A DNA stretch of 64,000 bases from Theionarchaea archaeon (GCA_018992685.1 JACVGT010000025.1:1-64000); one strand, 5' to 3'. Shown: positions 8,481-17,448, counted from the first letter of the stretch. The notes: generated by a model from the sequence alone, not told the origin. A program made the numbers and translations.

Positions 8481-10727
8481 CTACACGGGAGTGTATGTAT
8501 CCTCCACTGTGGAAACTCCCTGATCAAAGTCCTGAGAGACCTTGTGCACTCTGAATACCTTGGCTGTCCCACAGTCTTTCACCAGCTCAAAATAGTGCAG
8601 TCCCTCTCCATTGAAGAAGAACATCCTGGTGAGCATACATTCCAGATCTTCCTGTTTTATCAGAAACACTTGGTTGGGCATGTCTTCCCATGTTTTCAGG
8701 ACTTCAAAGTACTGTATGCTTTCGGGGGGCACAAAAATCACGCCAAATTCTCCATTCTCTCTTCTCAGGAAATTCATGACTCCATCCTTCAGGAACAGAG
8801 TTCCCATGGTTGGTACATAGCCTGCATTCTGGTCAATAATGTAACTGTGGTAGTTCTCACCCTCTTTTATGACAGAAAAAGCAATACTCTGGTCCCCATA
8901 AATATAGTCAGTGCCGACATAGAGCTTTCGAGCGCCCTGTATCCACATCGGGCTGTACAGTCGTCCTTCACCTTCTCCTGTCACATAATTCCATCTGCCA
9001 AAGTAAGACAGCCAGTAGAAGGTCAAAACTGTCCATTCACTGATGAGGAGATATGCATCATCCTCTACAAATCCGGACATTTCTCTTGTGACAGGACGGG
9101 TCTTTGTCTCAGGGAATTCTCTCAGTGCTCTGACTTCGGATGCATTGTCAAACCCGAATATCTCCTTTACTGCAATTTCCTCATCTGTTGTCTCCATCAC
9201 CTTTCCTAGCTTGACAAGCCTCCACCAGATATCATAATGTGATCCGTTCATCACTGTTTTCCGCTCAGCGATTGATTCGATCCAGTATCCTGAATCCCAT
9301 CCCGAGATTACCACGGCGTCTTCAGGAGTGTTGTCTCTGATCCAGGTCAGTGCTTCCCACAGATTGCCATCCATGACTGATTGCGCCTGACAGGCATCTG
9401 AAGCTCCCAGATAACAGGGGACAACACTTAGTGCACATACAAATCCTGCCGCCCACATTCCTCTGGTCGTGACACGTGTTCCGAGGATCTCAGGCAATCT
9501 TCCGAAGAAAATGCCACCTGCCAGAACGAGGGGTACAGCAAAGAGCATGAGATATCGTCCGCCCATCAGGAGCAGTGCACCGGTACCAACTAAATACAGC
9601 CCGAGATATCCCAGAGTGAACAAGGAGAATCGATCCCGTTTCCACAGGAGAAACACTATACCCAAGGGGGCAATAAGCAGAATTGCGCTGAGCAATTGAG
9701 TCGCACTGGAAAATGTGACATCGAATCTCTGCACGATAGAAACAGAAACATCAGGCATCATGATTCCGGACGTTCCAGATTGAGACTGACCCGAGACGGT
9801 ATTCAGTACCAGGATTGCTCTTTGAGTCACTTTTTCTGACTGTAGGGTGATCGCAGTTACTGCAACCTCAGCCAGACCCACTAGAGGAATCACAATTTTC
9901 TCCACGCGTGAAATTCCTGCCCTGGAAGAGAGTGCCCATCCTACTGCCAGGAGTCCAAGAATGCCTACTACTACATACTGTTCTTTATAAAGTGCAAAAG
10001 GAACAATAAATGAAAAAAGAGTGACCACAGCGGCCAGGATCATGTTCCTGTCAAAATTCCTCTTTGCAGCATCGATTAGAAACAGCAGGCAGAAGGCGCC
10101 CCACACCAGTATGAAGAGGTGCCAGTGACCTGTCCAGGTAAGTGAGAACAGAAATAGAGAAAATCCCAATAGAAAAGGGTAGATTACACTTTCTCTGGTC
10201 TTTTCGCTCTTGATGCTCTTGAAGAAGAAGTATGTAACAGCAAAAGAAAACATGACAATCCAAATATCAGTATCTGTGTAGCCAATGACGGTGCGGGAAG
10301 CTATCGACCCATTTACTGCCATGAACAATGCTGTAAACAGCCCACCCACCTCGTTTGTCAGGGTTCTACCTGCCAAGTACGCAAAGACGATAGCAAGTAT
10401 TACTGGGATGACATTTGCGTACACAGTCCACTGAAAGAGTGAAACATCAGAAACCGAGCGCACCACGAGATATGAGAATGCCAAATAATAGTGGAACAAC
10501 GGAGGATGCCTCACAGGTGCACCAGTGGGATACGCTGCCATGGCATCCCATTGAGGACGAGACCCTTCTTCAAGAATGGTGTCTGCCATCCTGTAGTGGT
10601 AGTAGGGATCAAAAGCCAAGAGATAGTCTCCTTCCTCCCTAATGTAATAGCTTCTGACATACAGGCCAAGGCCAATGACCGCAAGCAACGCAATAATAAT
10701 GATGAGAGTACGACGATTTAGAGGCAT
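8481..10727 (-). CDS. aglB: oligosaccharyltransferase AglB/STT3
   Basis: A 748-residue integral membrane enzyme that transfers a lipid-linked glycan to Asn in N-X-S/T sequons outside the cell. The first DxD-type loop AFDPYYHYR (Asp40), the second acidic loop GYTDTD (149-154) and TWTGHW (197-202) are visible. They are followed by about a dozen membrane segments to roughly 440 and a soluble C-terminal domain. The sequon-binding WWDYG motif appears as GWDSG (476-480), followed by YWI..IAERK, so Trp and Tyr positions are changed. Box A at 10751-10758 lies 25 nt before the ATG, suggesting a leaderless mRNA. The secreted proteins in this window are likely substrates. Confidence 0.92.
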   Translation of the reverse strand: MPLNRRTLIIIIALLAVIGLGLYVRSYYIREEGDYLLAFDPYYHYRMADTILEEGSRPQWDAMAAYPTGAPVRHPPLFHYYLAFSYLVVRSVSDVSLFQWTVYANVIPVILAIVFAYLAGRTLTNEVGGLFTALFMAVNGSIASRTVIGYTDTDIWIVMFSFAVTYFFFKSIKSEKTRESVIYPFLLGFSLFLFSLTWTGHWHLFILVWGAFCLLFLIDAAKRNFDRNMILAAVVTLFSFIVPFALYKEQYVVVGILGLLAVGWALSSRAGISRVEKIVIPLVGLAEVAVTAITLQSEKVTQRAILVLNTVSGQSQSGTSGIMMPDVSVSIVQRFDVTFSSATQLLSAILLIAPLGIVFLLWKRDRFSLFTLGYLGLYLVGTGALLLMGGRYLMLFAVPLVLAGGIFFGRLPEILGTRVTTRGMWAAGFVCALSVVPCYLGASDACQAQSVMDGNLWEALTWIRDNTPEDAVVISGWDSGYWIESIAERKTVMNGSHYDIWWRLVKLGKVMETTDEEIAVKEIFGFDNASEVRALREFPETKTRPVTREMSGFVEDDAYLLISEWTVLTFYWLSYFGRWNYVTGEGEGRLYSPMWIQGARKLYVGTDYIYGDQSIAFSVIKEGENYHSYIIDQNAGYVPTMGTLFLKDGVMNFLRRENGEFGVIFVPPESIQYFEVLKTWEDMPNQVFLIKQEDLECMLTRMFFFNGEGLHYFELVKDCGTAKVFRVHKVSQDFDQGVSTVEDTYTPV

Positions 10728-10750
10728 ATTGCTTTGTGGTTTCGTGCGCT

Positions 10751-10758
10751 TTTAAAGG
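10751..10758 (-). promoter_or_regulatory. box A of aglB
   Basis: Minus-strand CCTTTAAA, centred about 26 nt upstream of the ATG at 10727. No SD is present. Confidence 0.5.
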
Positions 10759-10918
10759 TTTGTGGCAATAACTCAGCCAGGAGGCTAGGAGAACGGGGCC
10801 TTTCAAAGGTTCAAAAGTGGCTGTGAACATATTCCAGCTTTAAAAGAATACTCTTCTCGCCTGCGTACTCAAATACCGGGTGAAAGGGCTTCATGATATC
10901 TGTGCTGGTCGGCCAAAA

Positions 10919-10928
10919 CCTTATAAAG
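10919..10928 (+). promoter_or_regulatory. box A upstream of the zinc-ribbon miniprotein pair
   Basis: CCTTATAAAG, centred 25 nt before the ATG at 10949 and about 160 nt before the ATG at 11083. Confidence 0.5.
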
Positions 10929-10948
10929 AATGAGCATTTCACACCTTC

Positions 10949-11086
10949 ATGCACCATGTTTTCTGCCGAAAGAGAATCAAACTCCCGGCCCTCAAAGTTG
11001 TGGGTGGATATCATCGTCCCTCTGTACAAGAGAGCAGGGAACCATGTACTGAAGCAGAATGTCCTAGGAGGGGGGGTCTACCATGA
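10949..11086 (+). CDS. possible small leaderless ORF coupled to zinc-ribbon gene
   Basis: A 45-codon frame (MHHVFCRKRIKLPALKVVGG...) that starts where a leaderless mRNA from the TATA box at 10919-10928 would begin. Its TGA overlaps the next ATG (ATGA at 11083-11086), an arrangement typical of translational coupling. It has three cysteines and no recognisable family. It could equally be an untranslated leader of the following gene. The ATG sits at the right distance from the promoter, but codon quality cannot be judged on so short a frame. Confidence 0.35.
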   Translation: MHHVFCRKRIKLPALKVVGGYHRPSVQESREPCTEAECPRRGGLP

Positions 11087-11250
11087 AAAAGAAGCTCAAG
11101 AACTGTGAAAACTGTGGACGGGAATTTGACATAAAGGAACAGAACAGAATAGTCCTGGAGGGGTGGCGTGATGAGAAGCACTTGTCCCGTCTCTACTTTT
11201 GCAGCAAGAGCTGTTTTGTAACGTTTCTGAAAACCAAGAAATTTGTGTGA
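11083..11250 (+). CDS. small zinc-ribbon protein
   Basis: A 55-residue basic protein with two Cys pairs: CENCGREF near residue 8 and CSKSC near residue 40 (CxxC...CxxxC), the layout of a single zinc ribbon of the MYM/TRASH type. An excellent SD (AGGAGGGGGG) lies 6-8 nt upstream of the ATG. It is short and lysine-rich, so RNA, DNA or protein binding is plausible but inferred. The region 10728-10918 upstream has no other gene. Confidence 0.7.
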   Translation: MKKKLKNCENCGREFDIKEQNRIVLEGWRDEKHLSRLYFCSKSCFVTFLKTKKFV

Positions 11251-11310
11251 ACCGTGCCTCTGATTTGTATTTGCTCTGATTTGTATTTGCTCTGAATATG
11301 TTACGTCCTT

Positions 11311-12045
11311 TCAGAGATTTCTGTCACAGAGATATCGATGGCTTCTTACGGCATCCTCATACGTATATACTTCGATAATCAGTCTCTTGTCCTTCAGTTC
11401 CTTCATGAAGTCCAGATTCGTATTCCCATCACCCAATGCCAGGTGACTGTCCCTGTCTCCGAAATTGTCATGGAGATGTACGGCAACCACGAATTCTTTC
11501 AGGTCCAGGAACTCTTCTACCGTTCGCGTGGTATTAGCGTGACCCACATCAAAGGTGATTCCCAGATACTCTGAGTCCACCGCTCTTACAAGATGTTCTA
11601 TCTCCTGAGGAGTCCTGCAGGACAGAATGGGGAACAAGGGCATGTTTTCAACTCCCAGTTTGACATTCTGGTCTTCTGCTGTTCTGGCCAGAATCTCCAG
11701 CGATTCTTTCTGGACGGCCTGCACCTTCTTCGGAAAATGCATACCCAAAGGCGAAAGATGTCCGGGATGAATGCACACGGTTTCTGCATCATACGTGACG
11801 GCCATTTCAATATTCTTAGAAATCTGGGACAGAGACTCAGACCGAATGGCTCTGTTCAATGACATGATATTCAGATCGGAAAAAGGAGCGTGGAAGCTGA
11901 TACTACATTCATAGGAGAAAAGAACCTCAAGGTTCGTGTGATTTCCCTCACAGACTACCTCAACATGAGAAAAGGTTGGTACCACAGAATCCAGAACCTC
12001 TTGAAGACTGCTCTGCAGCATACACAGAGACGAAACACCGATCAT
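11311..12045 (-). CDS. sugar phosphate isomerase/epimerase-like TIM barrel
   Basis: A 244-residue protein of the xylose-isomerase-like (AP endonuclease 2) superfamily. Metal-site motifs appear in order: ISFHAPFSD, CIHPGH, GVENMP (Glu), ITFDVGHAN (Asp/His), VHLHDN (His) and a final LIIEVY (Glu). Length is normal for the short TIM-barrel subgroup. The gene starts 6 nt after the stop of the envelope gene at 12052, so it is the third gene of an operon read from 14471. Its sugar substrate cannot be inferred; a role in glycan precursor metabolism is only a guess. Confidence 0.75.
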   Translation of the reverse strand: MIGVSSLCMLQSSLQEVLDSVVPTFSHVEVVCEGNHTNLEVLFSYECSISFHAPFSDLNIMSLNRAIRSESLSQISKNIEMAVTYDAETVCIHPGHLSPLGMHFPKKVQAVQKESLEILARTAEDQNVKLGVENMPLFPILSCRTPQEIEHLVRAVDSEYLGITFDVGHANTTRTVEEFLDLKEFVVAVHLHDNFGDRDSHLALGDGNTNLDFMKELKDKRLIIEVYTYEDAVRSHRYLCDRNL

Positions 12046-12051
12046 GAATCC

Positions 12052-12780
12052 TCAGTCCATGGTTCTCTTAAATAGGTATGCAATAATTATTCCCAGAATC
12101 ACCAGAAAGCCCTGAGTTGCTGATTCTTTTCGGGAGGGATCTTCAGACGGTGTATCATTCACACTGTATGAGCTGGTGAACGTCTTTCCATATTCGTCTT
12201 CATATGCCACTGCGAAGGACGGTTTCTTCTCCATTGTGAATTCAGCTGTATCGCCTGGAGAGAGCACAGGCAGTGTTTCCCCTTCTACTGAAATATTGAA
12301 TATCCTGGTGATTCCCGAGTTCCTGATTTGAACTACCAGGGAGGAACCCTCAACGACATGGGTGACAGTCACTTCAGGTTCAGTTCGCCTCACTCTCACT
12401 GTCACTTCTTGCTCAAGGAAGTAGGGAACGCATCCCTCTTCACAGGCACCCACACCTCCGCCCAGCGTAATGAGGATGGGATACTCCCCTGCTTCCGTCT
12501 CCCGTGAAACCTGGAAGGTTACCTCTCCAATATCTGTCTCACCTGGATAGATTTTTTGCGAAAGAGCACATTCAGACTTCACGGGAATGAAGAAAGCTGG
12601 TGTCTGCTCAAGGCGCACGACGCTGTTCCACAGGACTTCTGCAGAATTAGGATTGTGAACAAGAACTCGCACCACCACAACCTTGTTGGGTTCTGCAGTG
12701 GCCACCTCTATGGAAATTTCAGGATTGGCCTCCTGCATGACAAGGACTAAAACAAGAAGAAGAATAGGCAGTACCCTCAT
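12052..12780 (-). CDS. secreted CARDB-like protein with C-terminal anchor
   Basis: A 242-residue protein with an N-terminal signal (VLPILLLVLVLVMQEANP), two beta-sandwich regions rich in T/V/E and a C-terminal membrane helix (GFLVILGIIIAYLF) followed by basic residues. The pattern is that of archaeal COG1361/CARDB-type cell-surface proteins exposed outside and anchored at the C-terminus. The start overlaps the stop of the upstream gene by 4 nt (12777-12780), so the two are translationally coupled and may form one surface complex. Confidence 0.65.
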   Translation of the reverse strand: MRVLPILLLVLVLVMQEANPEISIEVATAEPNKVVVVRVLVHNPNSAEVLWNSVVRLEQTPAFFIPVKSECALSQKIYPGETDIGEVTFQVSRETEAGEYPILITLGGGVGACEEGCVPYFLEQEVTVRVRRTEPEVTVTHVVEGSSLVVQIRNSGITRIFNISVEGETLPVLSPGDTAEFTMEKKPSFAVAYEDEYGKTFTSSYSVNDTPSEDPSRKESATQGFLVILGIIIAYLFKRTMD

Positions 12781-14471
12781 CTGGGACGCCTCATAAAGAT
12801 ATACACCACAAGGCCGCCAATGATCACCATGAGAAAGATATCAAGCCATGTCAGTCCTCCCCCCCCTGTTTCTCTGCTGATAATGCGTGGAAGGGTGCCG
12901 GTACCTGATTCTCCTCCTTCATCTTCTGACAGTATTTTCTTGATGAGAGCAGCCATTCGAAGTTCTTCCAGTTCTTCGTACAGCCCTCTGGCAAGCTTCA
13001 ACAGGGCGTACGCTTCTTCCACTTTTCCTTCCTGCAGAAGGTTCATTGCCTCATCAAAATACTGGGAAGCCTTGATCAACTTGATATATCTGTTGGTCTC
13101 CGTGACCATGGCATCAAAATTGCCACTAAGGTACATCTCCTTGGCCTGCTGGAACATGGTAATAGCAGTCTCAAAATCCCCACTCTTGTAAGCACCTTCT
13201 CCCTGGTCAAAGTAATTCTTGGCTGTATCCTCCATTTTGACCAGGAGTTGTTCCTGCAGTTTCTGTTCATCACCGTAGTGGTCTATGTAGTATAGGGTAA
13301 TGGCTATAACATAACTCCCCAGAGGGGGCAGTGAGGTAAAGTATCCTTGAATATCCACGGTCCGTGATTCTTCTGCCACCATTTTGTCTGCTACATAGTA
13401 CTGGGGAAGCAGTCCATCAATCGTAAACTTCTCCGGCTCTACCACGATCTTCACATTGGATATTTCTGTGGGCCCATGGTTTGTTACCTGCGCTCGTATG
13501 AGGACGGGAATACTGTAGGGGACACAGTTGTTAACGTAGCAGCTGCCCAGCTGGAGGACAAAGGTTTCTGCCTCGAATTCTGCACATTCAAAGAGCCCGG
13601 GTGTGGTTCGGGGCGTACCTGTGGTCACTGTGGTGGTGTCTGTAGCAGAGTCACTGCATTCTCTGGATGTGGATCGTGCTGTGATAATCGTAGTATCGAT
13701 AACACCCTCCTGGGCTGAGGATGGAACCTTTAAAGCAAGGATGACAGGGAAGCATTCACCGGGAGCCAGTAAATCTGTGGAAGCGACCACCCTCGTTTCA
13801 GTGGTGTCCAGGACCTTGTTGTTATTCTGATCCCAGTAGACAGTCACCTCCCAATCTTCGCTGGACTCTGTCTCGATGGTGAAGGTATCCTGCTCTGTTC
13901 CAAGGTTACAGATGCGGTGCGGGTACGTGAACGTTGTTCCGGGTTTTGCTTTTCCCGTGCTGTCAGGGATGACACACACATTGCAGGGATTTGCAAACCA
14001 GGCTTTCAATGAGACATTTGAGGGTTCTCTGAGCACTTCGAACGTGATGAACTCTGTGAGTTCAAAGGGGATAGCGTCAGGGCAGGCTTTGACTTCTCCT
14101 TTCAGAGTGATGGGAACGACGTATCTCCCTTCAGGGGCATCCTGCTTGAACCGGATGATGAACTCAAACTGGCGTGCTTCTCCAACCTCGTGGAGAGAGA
14201 ATTTATCTGACTGCCATTGGAGGAAGGTGATATACTCCAGCCCCCGGGCACTGGGATGGGACAGATCGAGGTAGACCGTACCTTCGCAGACAGTGGTGCC
14301 CCCTTGTGTTCTTTCGACATTGACAGTAAAACTCACGGTGTCTCCAGGATGAACGATCATGTGGGCAGGGGATACCGTCATTGAGGGCTTCTTTGGTTGT
14401 TCTTGTTGGTATGACGGCATGCTCCATGAAAGCATGAGTATGAGGAAGATGATGCAAATTCTGTATTTCAT
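12777..14471 (-). CDS. secreted multidomain envelope protein (CARDB/NEW3-like, helical C-terminus, TM anchor)
   Basis: A 564-residue exported protein. It has a signal peptide over residues 1-20, then repeated beta-sandwich modules (PGDTVSFTVNV, APGECFPVILALKVPS, 'TNHGPTEISNVKI'), which are NEW3/CARDB-like. From about 430 to 525 there is a helical TPR-like stretch (YFDQGEGAYKSGDFETAI), then a Gly-rich linker and a C-terminal membrane helix ending in RRPR. The helices may bind partners outside the membrane. It is the first gene of a three-gene operon with a box A at 14493-14503. Confidence 0.7.
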   Translation of the reverse strand: MKYRICIIFLILMLSWSMPSYQQEQPKKPSMTVSPAHMIVHPGDTVSFTVNVERTQGGTTVCEGTVYLDLSHPSARGLEYITFLQWQSDKFSLHEVGEARQFEFIIRFKQDAPEGRYVVPITLKGEVKACPDAIPFELTEFITFEVLREPSNVSLKAWFANPCNVCVIPDSTGKAKPGTTFTYPHRICNLGTEQDTFTIETESSEDWEVTVYWDQNNNKVLDTTETRVVASTDLLAPGECFPVILALKVPSSAQEGVIDTTIITARSTSRECSDSATDTTTVTTGTPRTTPGLFECAEFEAETFVLQLGSCYVNNCVPYSIPVLIRAQVTNHGPTEISNVKIVVEPEKFTIDGLLPQYYVADKMVAEESRTVDIQGYFTSLPPLGSYVIAITLYYIDHYGDEQKLQEQLLVKMEDTAKNYFDQGEGAYKSGDFETAITMFQQAKEMYLSGNFDAMVTETNRYIKLIKASQYFDEAMNLLQEGKVEEAYALLKLARGLYEELEELRMAALIKKILSEDEGGESGTGTLPRIISRETGGGGLTWLDIFLMVIIGGLVVYIFMRRPR

Positions 14472-14492
14472 GATTTTGTTTAGGGGGTTCTA

Positions 14493-14503
14493 GTTTTTAA
14501 GGT
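14493..14503 (-). promoter_or_regulatory. box A of the envelope operon
   Basis: Minus-strand AACCTTAAAAA, about 26 nt upstream of the ATG at 14471. Confidence 0.5.
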
Positions 14504-14677
14504 TTTCTCATTGAAAGGCAGAGCATCCCCATTCTGGCCGTGACCCGAGTTCTGGCAAAGTTTTCGGGTGGTGAGAGACTGCGTTGATGACACCAGGATA
14601 TATGAAGATGCATAATGTAATGTACATTGCGGAGTAGGTTCACAGGGCTGGTAACAGCCTCAGGAGTACCAGATAAT

Positions 14678-15463
14678 CTACAGGTTCAGCAGAGTAGCCA
14701 GTGTTTTTCCCAGAATCTGCTGGGAATCCTCGTATGATAGTTCCAGTTCACGGAAGGCTGTCAAAGCGTCTACCAGCTGATAATGAGGATAGTTAGAACC
14801 GAAAACAACTCGATCTGCACCCATTTGCTCAACTAACCACTTTACCTGTGGTGTGTAGGGACTCCTCCTAAACATAGGAACAAGAGTGCTCAGTTCAAAA
14901 TAGATATTCTCAATGCCTGATTTCCTTTTTTCTACATATGCGTAACAATCAAGAAACTGGAATCCTCCTGTGTGGGCCAGCAGGAAGTCTGTTTCAGGGT
15001 GGCTGCTCACCAGGTGATACAGGCTCTCAGATTCTCTGGAGTTGTACGGAAAGGAGGAATGAATCAGTATAGGCATACTCAAATCTGCAGCTTTCTTGGC
15101 CAGAAGGTGCAGCGCATCACAATCACAATGAAAATCCTGCAAGACAGGATGAAGCTTGATACCTCTTAATCCCAGACTGTGGCACCTTTCAAGTTCTTGG
15201 AGTGCCTTCGTGCCTTGGGCAGGATGTACTGAACAGAACCCCACCAACCTCTCGGGCATCTCACTGATAGCAGCAGCAACGGCAGAATTACTGTCTTCTG
15301 TGAGGGCCATTCCTTCCTGAGAGGTAACTGCAAAGACAACTGCCATGTCAACTGCTGCAATGTCCATTTGTAACGAGAGATCATCAAGGACATCTTTATC
15401 AAGAGAGCCGTTTGAGCCAGCCAGGTGAACGTGGGCATCAAAAACATCAGGGAGAGTGTTCAT
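14678..15463 (-). CDS. amidohydrolase-family metal-dependent hydrolase
   Basis: A 261-residue TIM-barrel protein of the amidohydrolase-2 (COG2159) type: DAHVHL (HxH, residues 9-14), GFCSVHP, GLRGIKLHP, ILIHSS (His), LLAHTGG (His) and a C-terminal VVFGSNYPHY, where the usual Asp of 'GSDYP' is Asn. The remaining metal ligands are present. The last change could lower or alter activity. The family includes decarboxylases and hydrolases of cyclic or aromatic acids, so the substrate is unknown. Box A at 15482-15492 fits a leaderless start. Confidence 0.75.
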   Translation of the reverse strand: MNTLPDVFDAHVHLAGSNGSLDKDVLDDLSLQMDIAAVDMAVVFAVTSQEGMALTEDSNSAVAAAISEMPERLVGFCSVHPAQGTKALQELERCHSLGLRGIKLHPVLQDFHCDCDALHLLAKKAADLSMPILIHSSFPYNSRESESLYHLVSSHPETDFLLAHTGGFQFLDCYAYVEKRKSGIENIYFELSTLVPMFRRSPYTPQVKWLVEQMGADRVVFGSNYPHYQLVDALTAFRELELSYEDSQQILGKTLATLLNL

Positions 15464-15481
15464 GGTTGTACTTGGTGGAAC

Positions 15482-15492
15482 AATTTAAAAGG
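15482..15492 (-). promoter_or_regulatory. box A of the amidohydrolase gene
   Basis: Minus-strand CCTTTTAAATT, centred 24 nt before the ATG at 15463. Confidence 0.5.
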
Positions 15493-15704
15493 TTCTGCTT
15501 CCCCTGGTGAGCTGGTACCTGGGTCGAATGGTAGCCCTTCCAGAGGGGGGTGAAGTGTCTTCTCGAACAGTTTCAAGAGAAGATTCAGGTAATGCGCAGT
15601 AGAATGAATTGTTTTCTGAAACCATATTACCCTGACGGGAGGCACTTCCTGTGAAACCGAAAAGCTTATAACGCAACATCACGAAGAGCTAACGGGTGAA
15701 AGAT

Positions 15705-16076
15705 ATGTATCAGCCGGAAGAGATCAGGGACTGTGTCAAAGGAGTGGATGGGACATTCCTTATGGTGAATGGTGCACCTACTTTTTCAGACATTGATTGT
15801 GATGTAAACTACGTATACAATACTCTCCACTATTTGAGAATGTACCTGGATGAGAACTTCAGAGCCTCACGAATCTATGTTATTGGTCACAACAGTGATG
15901 CTGTATTCTATCTGGAAGGCGAATATACCATGGGTGTAAGGATTCTGAAAGGCACCAATATCCACCTGTTGCATCGCACCGTTGAAAAAATGTTTAATCA
16001 TTTGAAATTTAAATCCAGGAATGAGTCATCAAGAGAAAATAATGATCAGAGAATGAAATTCTTCCTTGCCGGTTAA
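15705..16076 (+). CDS. small alpha/beta protein, possibly Roadblock/LC7-like
   Basis: About 123 residues. It has an N-terminal helix, then alternating strands (GTFLMVNG, RIYVIGH, 'DAVFYLEG', YTMGVRIL) and a final helix before a basic tail. The order resembles Roadblock/LC7 domains, which regulate small GTPases, but no diagnostic motif is visible. The ATG at 15705 is preceded by GGGTGA (15694-15699) at a good SD distance; a GTG at 15696 lies inside that site. A TATA-like CTTATAAC lies at about 15665-15672. Function unknown. Confidence 0.6.
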   Translation: MYQPEEIRDCVKGVDGTFLMVNGAPTFSDIDCDVNYVYNTLHYLRMYLDENFRASRIYVIGHNSDAVFYLEGEYTMGVRILKGTNIHLLHRTVEKMFNHLKFKSRNESSRENNDQRMKFFLAG

Positions 16077-16086
16077 CCTTAATGCT

Positions 16087-16124
16087 AATCTTTCCTCCTT
16101 TCTTTTTCTTTTTTGGCTGTTTTT
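16087..16124 (+). terminator. T-rich termination region
   Basis: Several runs of five to six T follow the stop at 16076 on the plus strand, consistent with an archaeal oligo-T terminator. The same bases encode the out-of-frame C-terminus of the convergent SAM hydrolase gene. Confidence 0.4.
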
Positions 16125-16901
16125 ACTTGATGAGGACAACATCTGCCTTTTTTCTAACATCTAGAAATGCTGCTGCATTCCCTTGATTTTGTGAAAGAGT
16201 TGCCATACCATCAGCATCTTCGTAGAGAAGGAGCTCCCGGGATGTACGTTTCCAAAAGTCTTGACATGACGAATGCTGATTATTTCTCCTCCAATCTCTA
16301 CAGTTATTCTCTCTTTTGAAGGCACCATTCTACCAGGTATGTTGGTCTGGAGGTTACCAAATCGATCAACACGCAGCACCGTCCCCCTGATCTCTGCTTC
16401 TCCCTCTTCAGGAGAGGGTAATCGCACTACATAAAGATCATCATACATGAGAGGGCGTCCCAGCTCAGAAAGAGAAATTCCCTTTGCCAGGTATCCCGCA
16501 GCAGGTGCAAACACATCTCTCCCGTGAAAACTGGACGATACAGGATGTAGCATGTAGTGTTCGTTCTCAAGAGCAACTGCCTTTGTGAACTTGAGCCTGT
16601 CTATAGCTTCTATCAGGATCCCATTGTCAGGTCCCACCAGAAAGTCACCTCGTTCTGTCTCTACAGCAATTCCTCGCCTTTCAGTCCCAACTCCAGGGTC
16701 TACAACCGCCACATGCACGCCTACGGGAGAATACTCAACAAAATTCCTGAGCATAAGTGCTCCTTCCTCAATATCAAACGTTGATCCATTATGGCAAATA
16801 TCAACAATATCCACGCCAGGACACACTGAGAGCAGAACAGCCTTACATACTCCAACATATTCCTGATTCAATCCAAAGTCGGAGAGAAGACTTATAAACA
16901 T
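16123..16901 (-). CDS. SAM hydroxide adenosyltransferase (DUF62/SAM hydrolase), frameshifted near the 3' end
   Basis: The family converts S-adenosylmethionine plus water to adenosine and methionine. Visible motifs are LLSDFGLNQEYVG at the N-terminus, VDPGVGTERR (the family Asp and Arg), GPDNGIL and FHGRDVFAPAAG (His). The continuous frame ends at 16161 with an atypical tail (STKMLMVWQLF...). A -1 change near 16234-16241 (CCCGGGAGCTCC) restores a family-like end, LLLYEDADGMATLSQNQGNA, closing at 16123. The gene therefore carries a real frameshift or a sequencing error. The catalytic residues precede the break. Start is ATG at 16901. Confidence 0.8.
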
Positions 16902-16944
16902 ACACCAGTAAACCCACTTTACCTAATAAAGTTGAGGGTTGCTC

Positions 16945-17448
16945 ATGGAGATAAAGTCAGATTCGGAAGTATTTGAGGAAATCACAGAAGAGTACAACCG
17001 AGACCCTGAAGGCAACTGGAGAGTGACAGCATTCAGGGATGAGAAAGGCCGCTACGATCTGTATGTGGTCAAAGGTAAGAAATTCTGGCAGGTCAAGACC
17101 GAGTTCATAACACCCCACAGGTATATTGGAGTGGGAGGACGAACCACCACAAGGGAGCAGGAACCCCAATTCACCTTCGGGCTGCGTCCGTTGCCCAGAA
17201 GATACGTCAGAAAATTAGTGGAAAATGCTCAGAACGGGGAAATCTCAGAGCATCTGCTTACTAAGATCATGAAAATACCTCCCGCACCTGCCACCGAGTT
17301 CTCAGAAAAAGATCGGGTCCTCCAGGGACCAGTAACCTTCTGTCCTCTGAATGGAATTTCCCGTTCCCAGAGAGTTCTCAACACAAAACTAGCCTGCGAA
17401 CTGGACAGGTTGCTCTTCAGAGAACAGGTGGGCAGCATGTATCGTTAG
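16945..17448 (+). CDS. conserved-looking hypothetical protein
   Basis: A 167-residue soluble protein with a mixed alpha/beta look: an acidic helix at the start (SEVFEEITEEYN), strands around DLYVVKGKKFWQVKTEF and a more basic second half. I recognise no family motif. The ATG at 16945 has a GAGGG SD at 16934-16938; a TTG 6 nt upstream is less likely. It is divergent from the SAM hydrolase and overlaps the 3' end of the convergent membrane gene by 4 nt. Confidence 0.6.
   Translation: MEIKSDSEVFEEITEEYNRDPEGNWRVTAFRDEKGRYDLYVVKGKKFWQVKTEFITPHRYIGVGGRTTTREQEPQFTFGLRPLPRRYVRKLVENAQNGEISEHLLTKIMKIPPAPATEFSEKDRVLQGPVTFCPLNGISRSQRVLNTKLACELDRLLFREQVGSMYR

Noticed and set aside
8400-9209. 269-codon plus-strand frame
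   Set aside because: Antisense to the well-supported aglB gene; Cys/His/Ser-rich composition, no start signals.
10811-11029. Possible tRNA on the minus strand around 10960-11030 (T-arm-like GGGAGTTTGATTCTC)
   Set aside because: No acceptor stem pairs with it and the loop lacks the usual TTCRANY sequence; the stem relies on G-U pairs.
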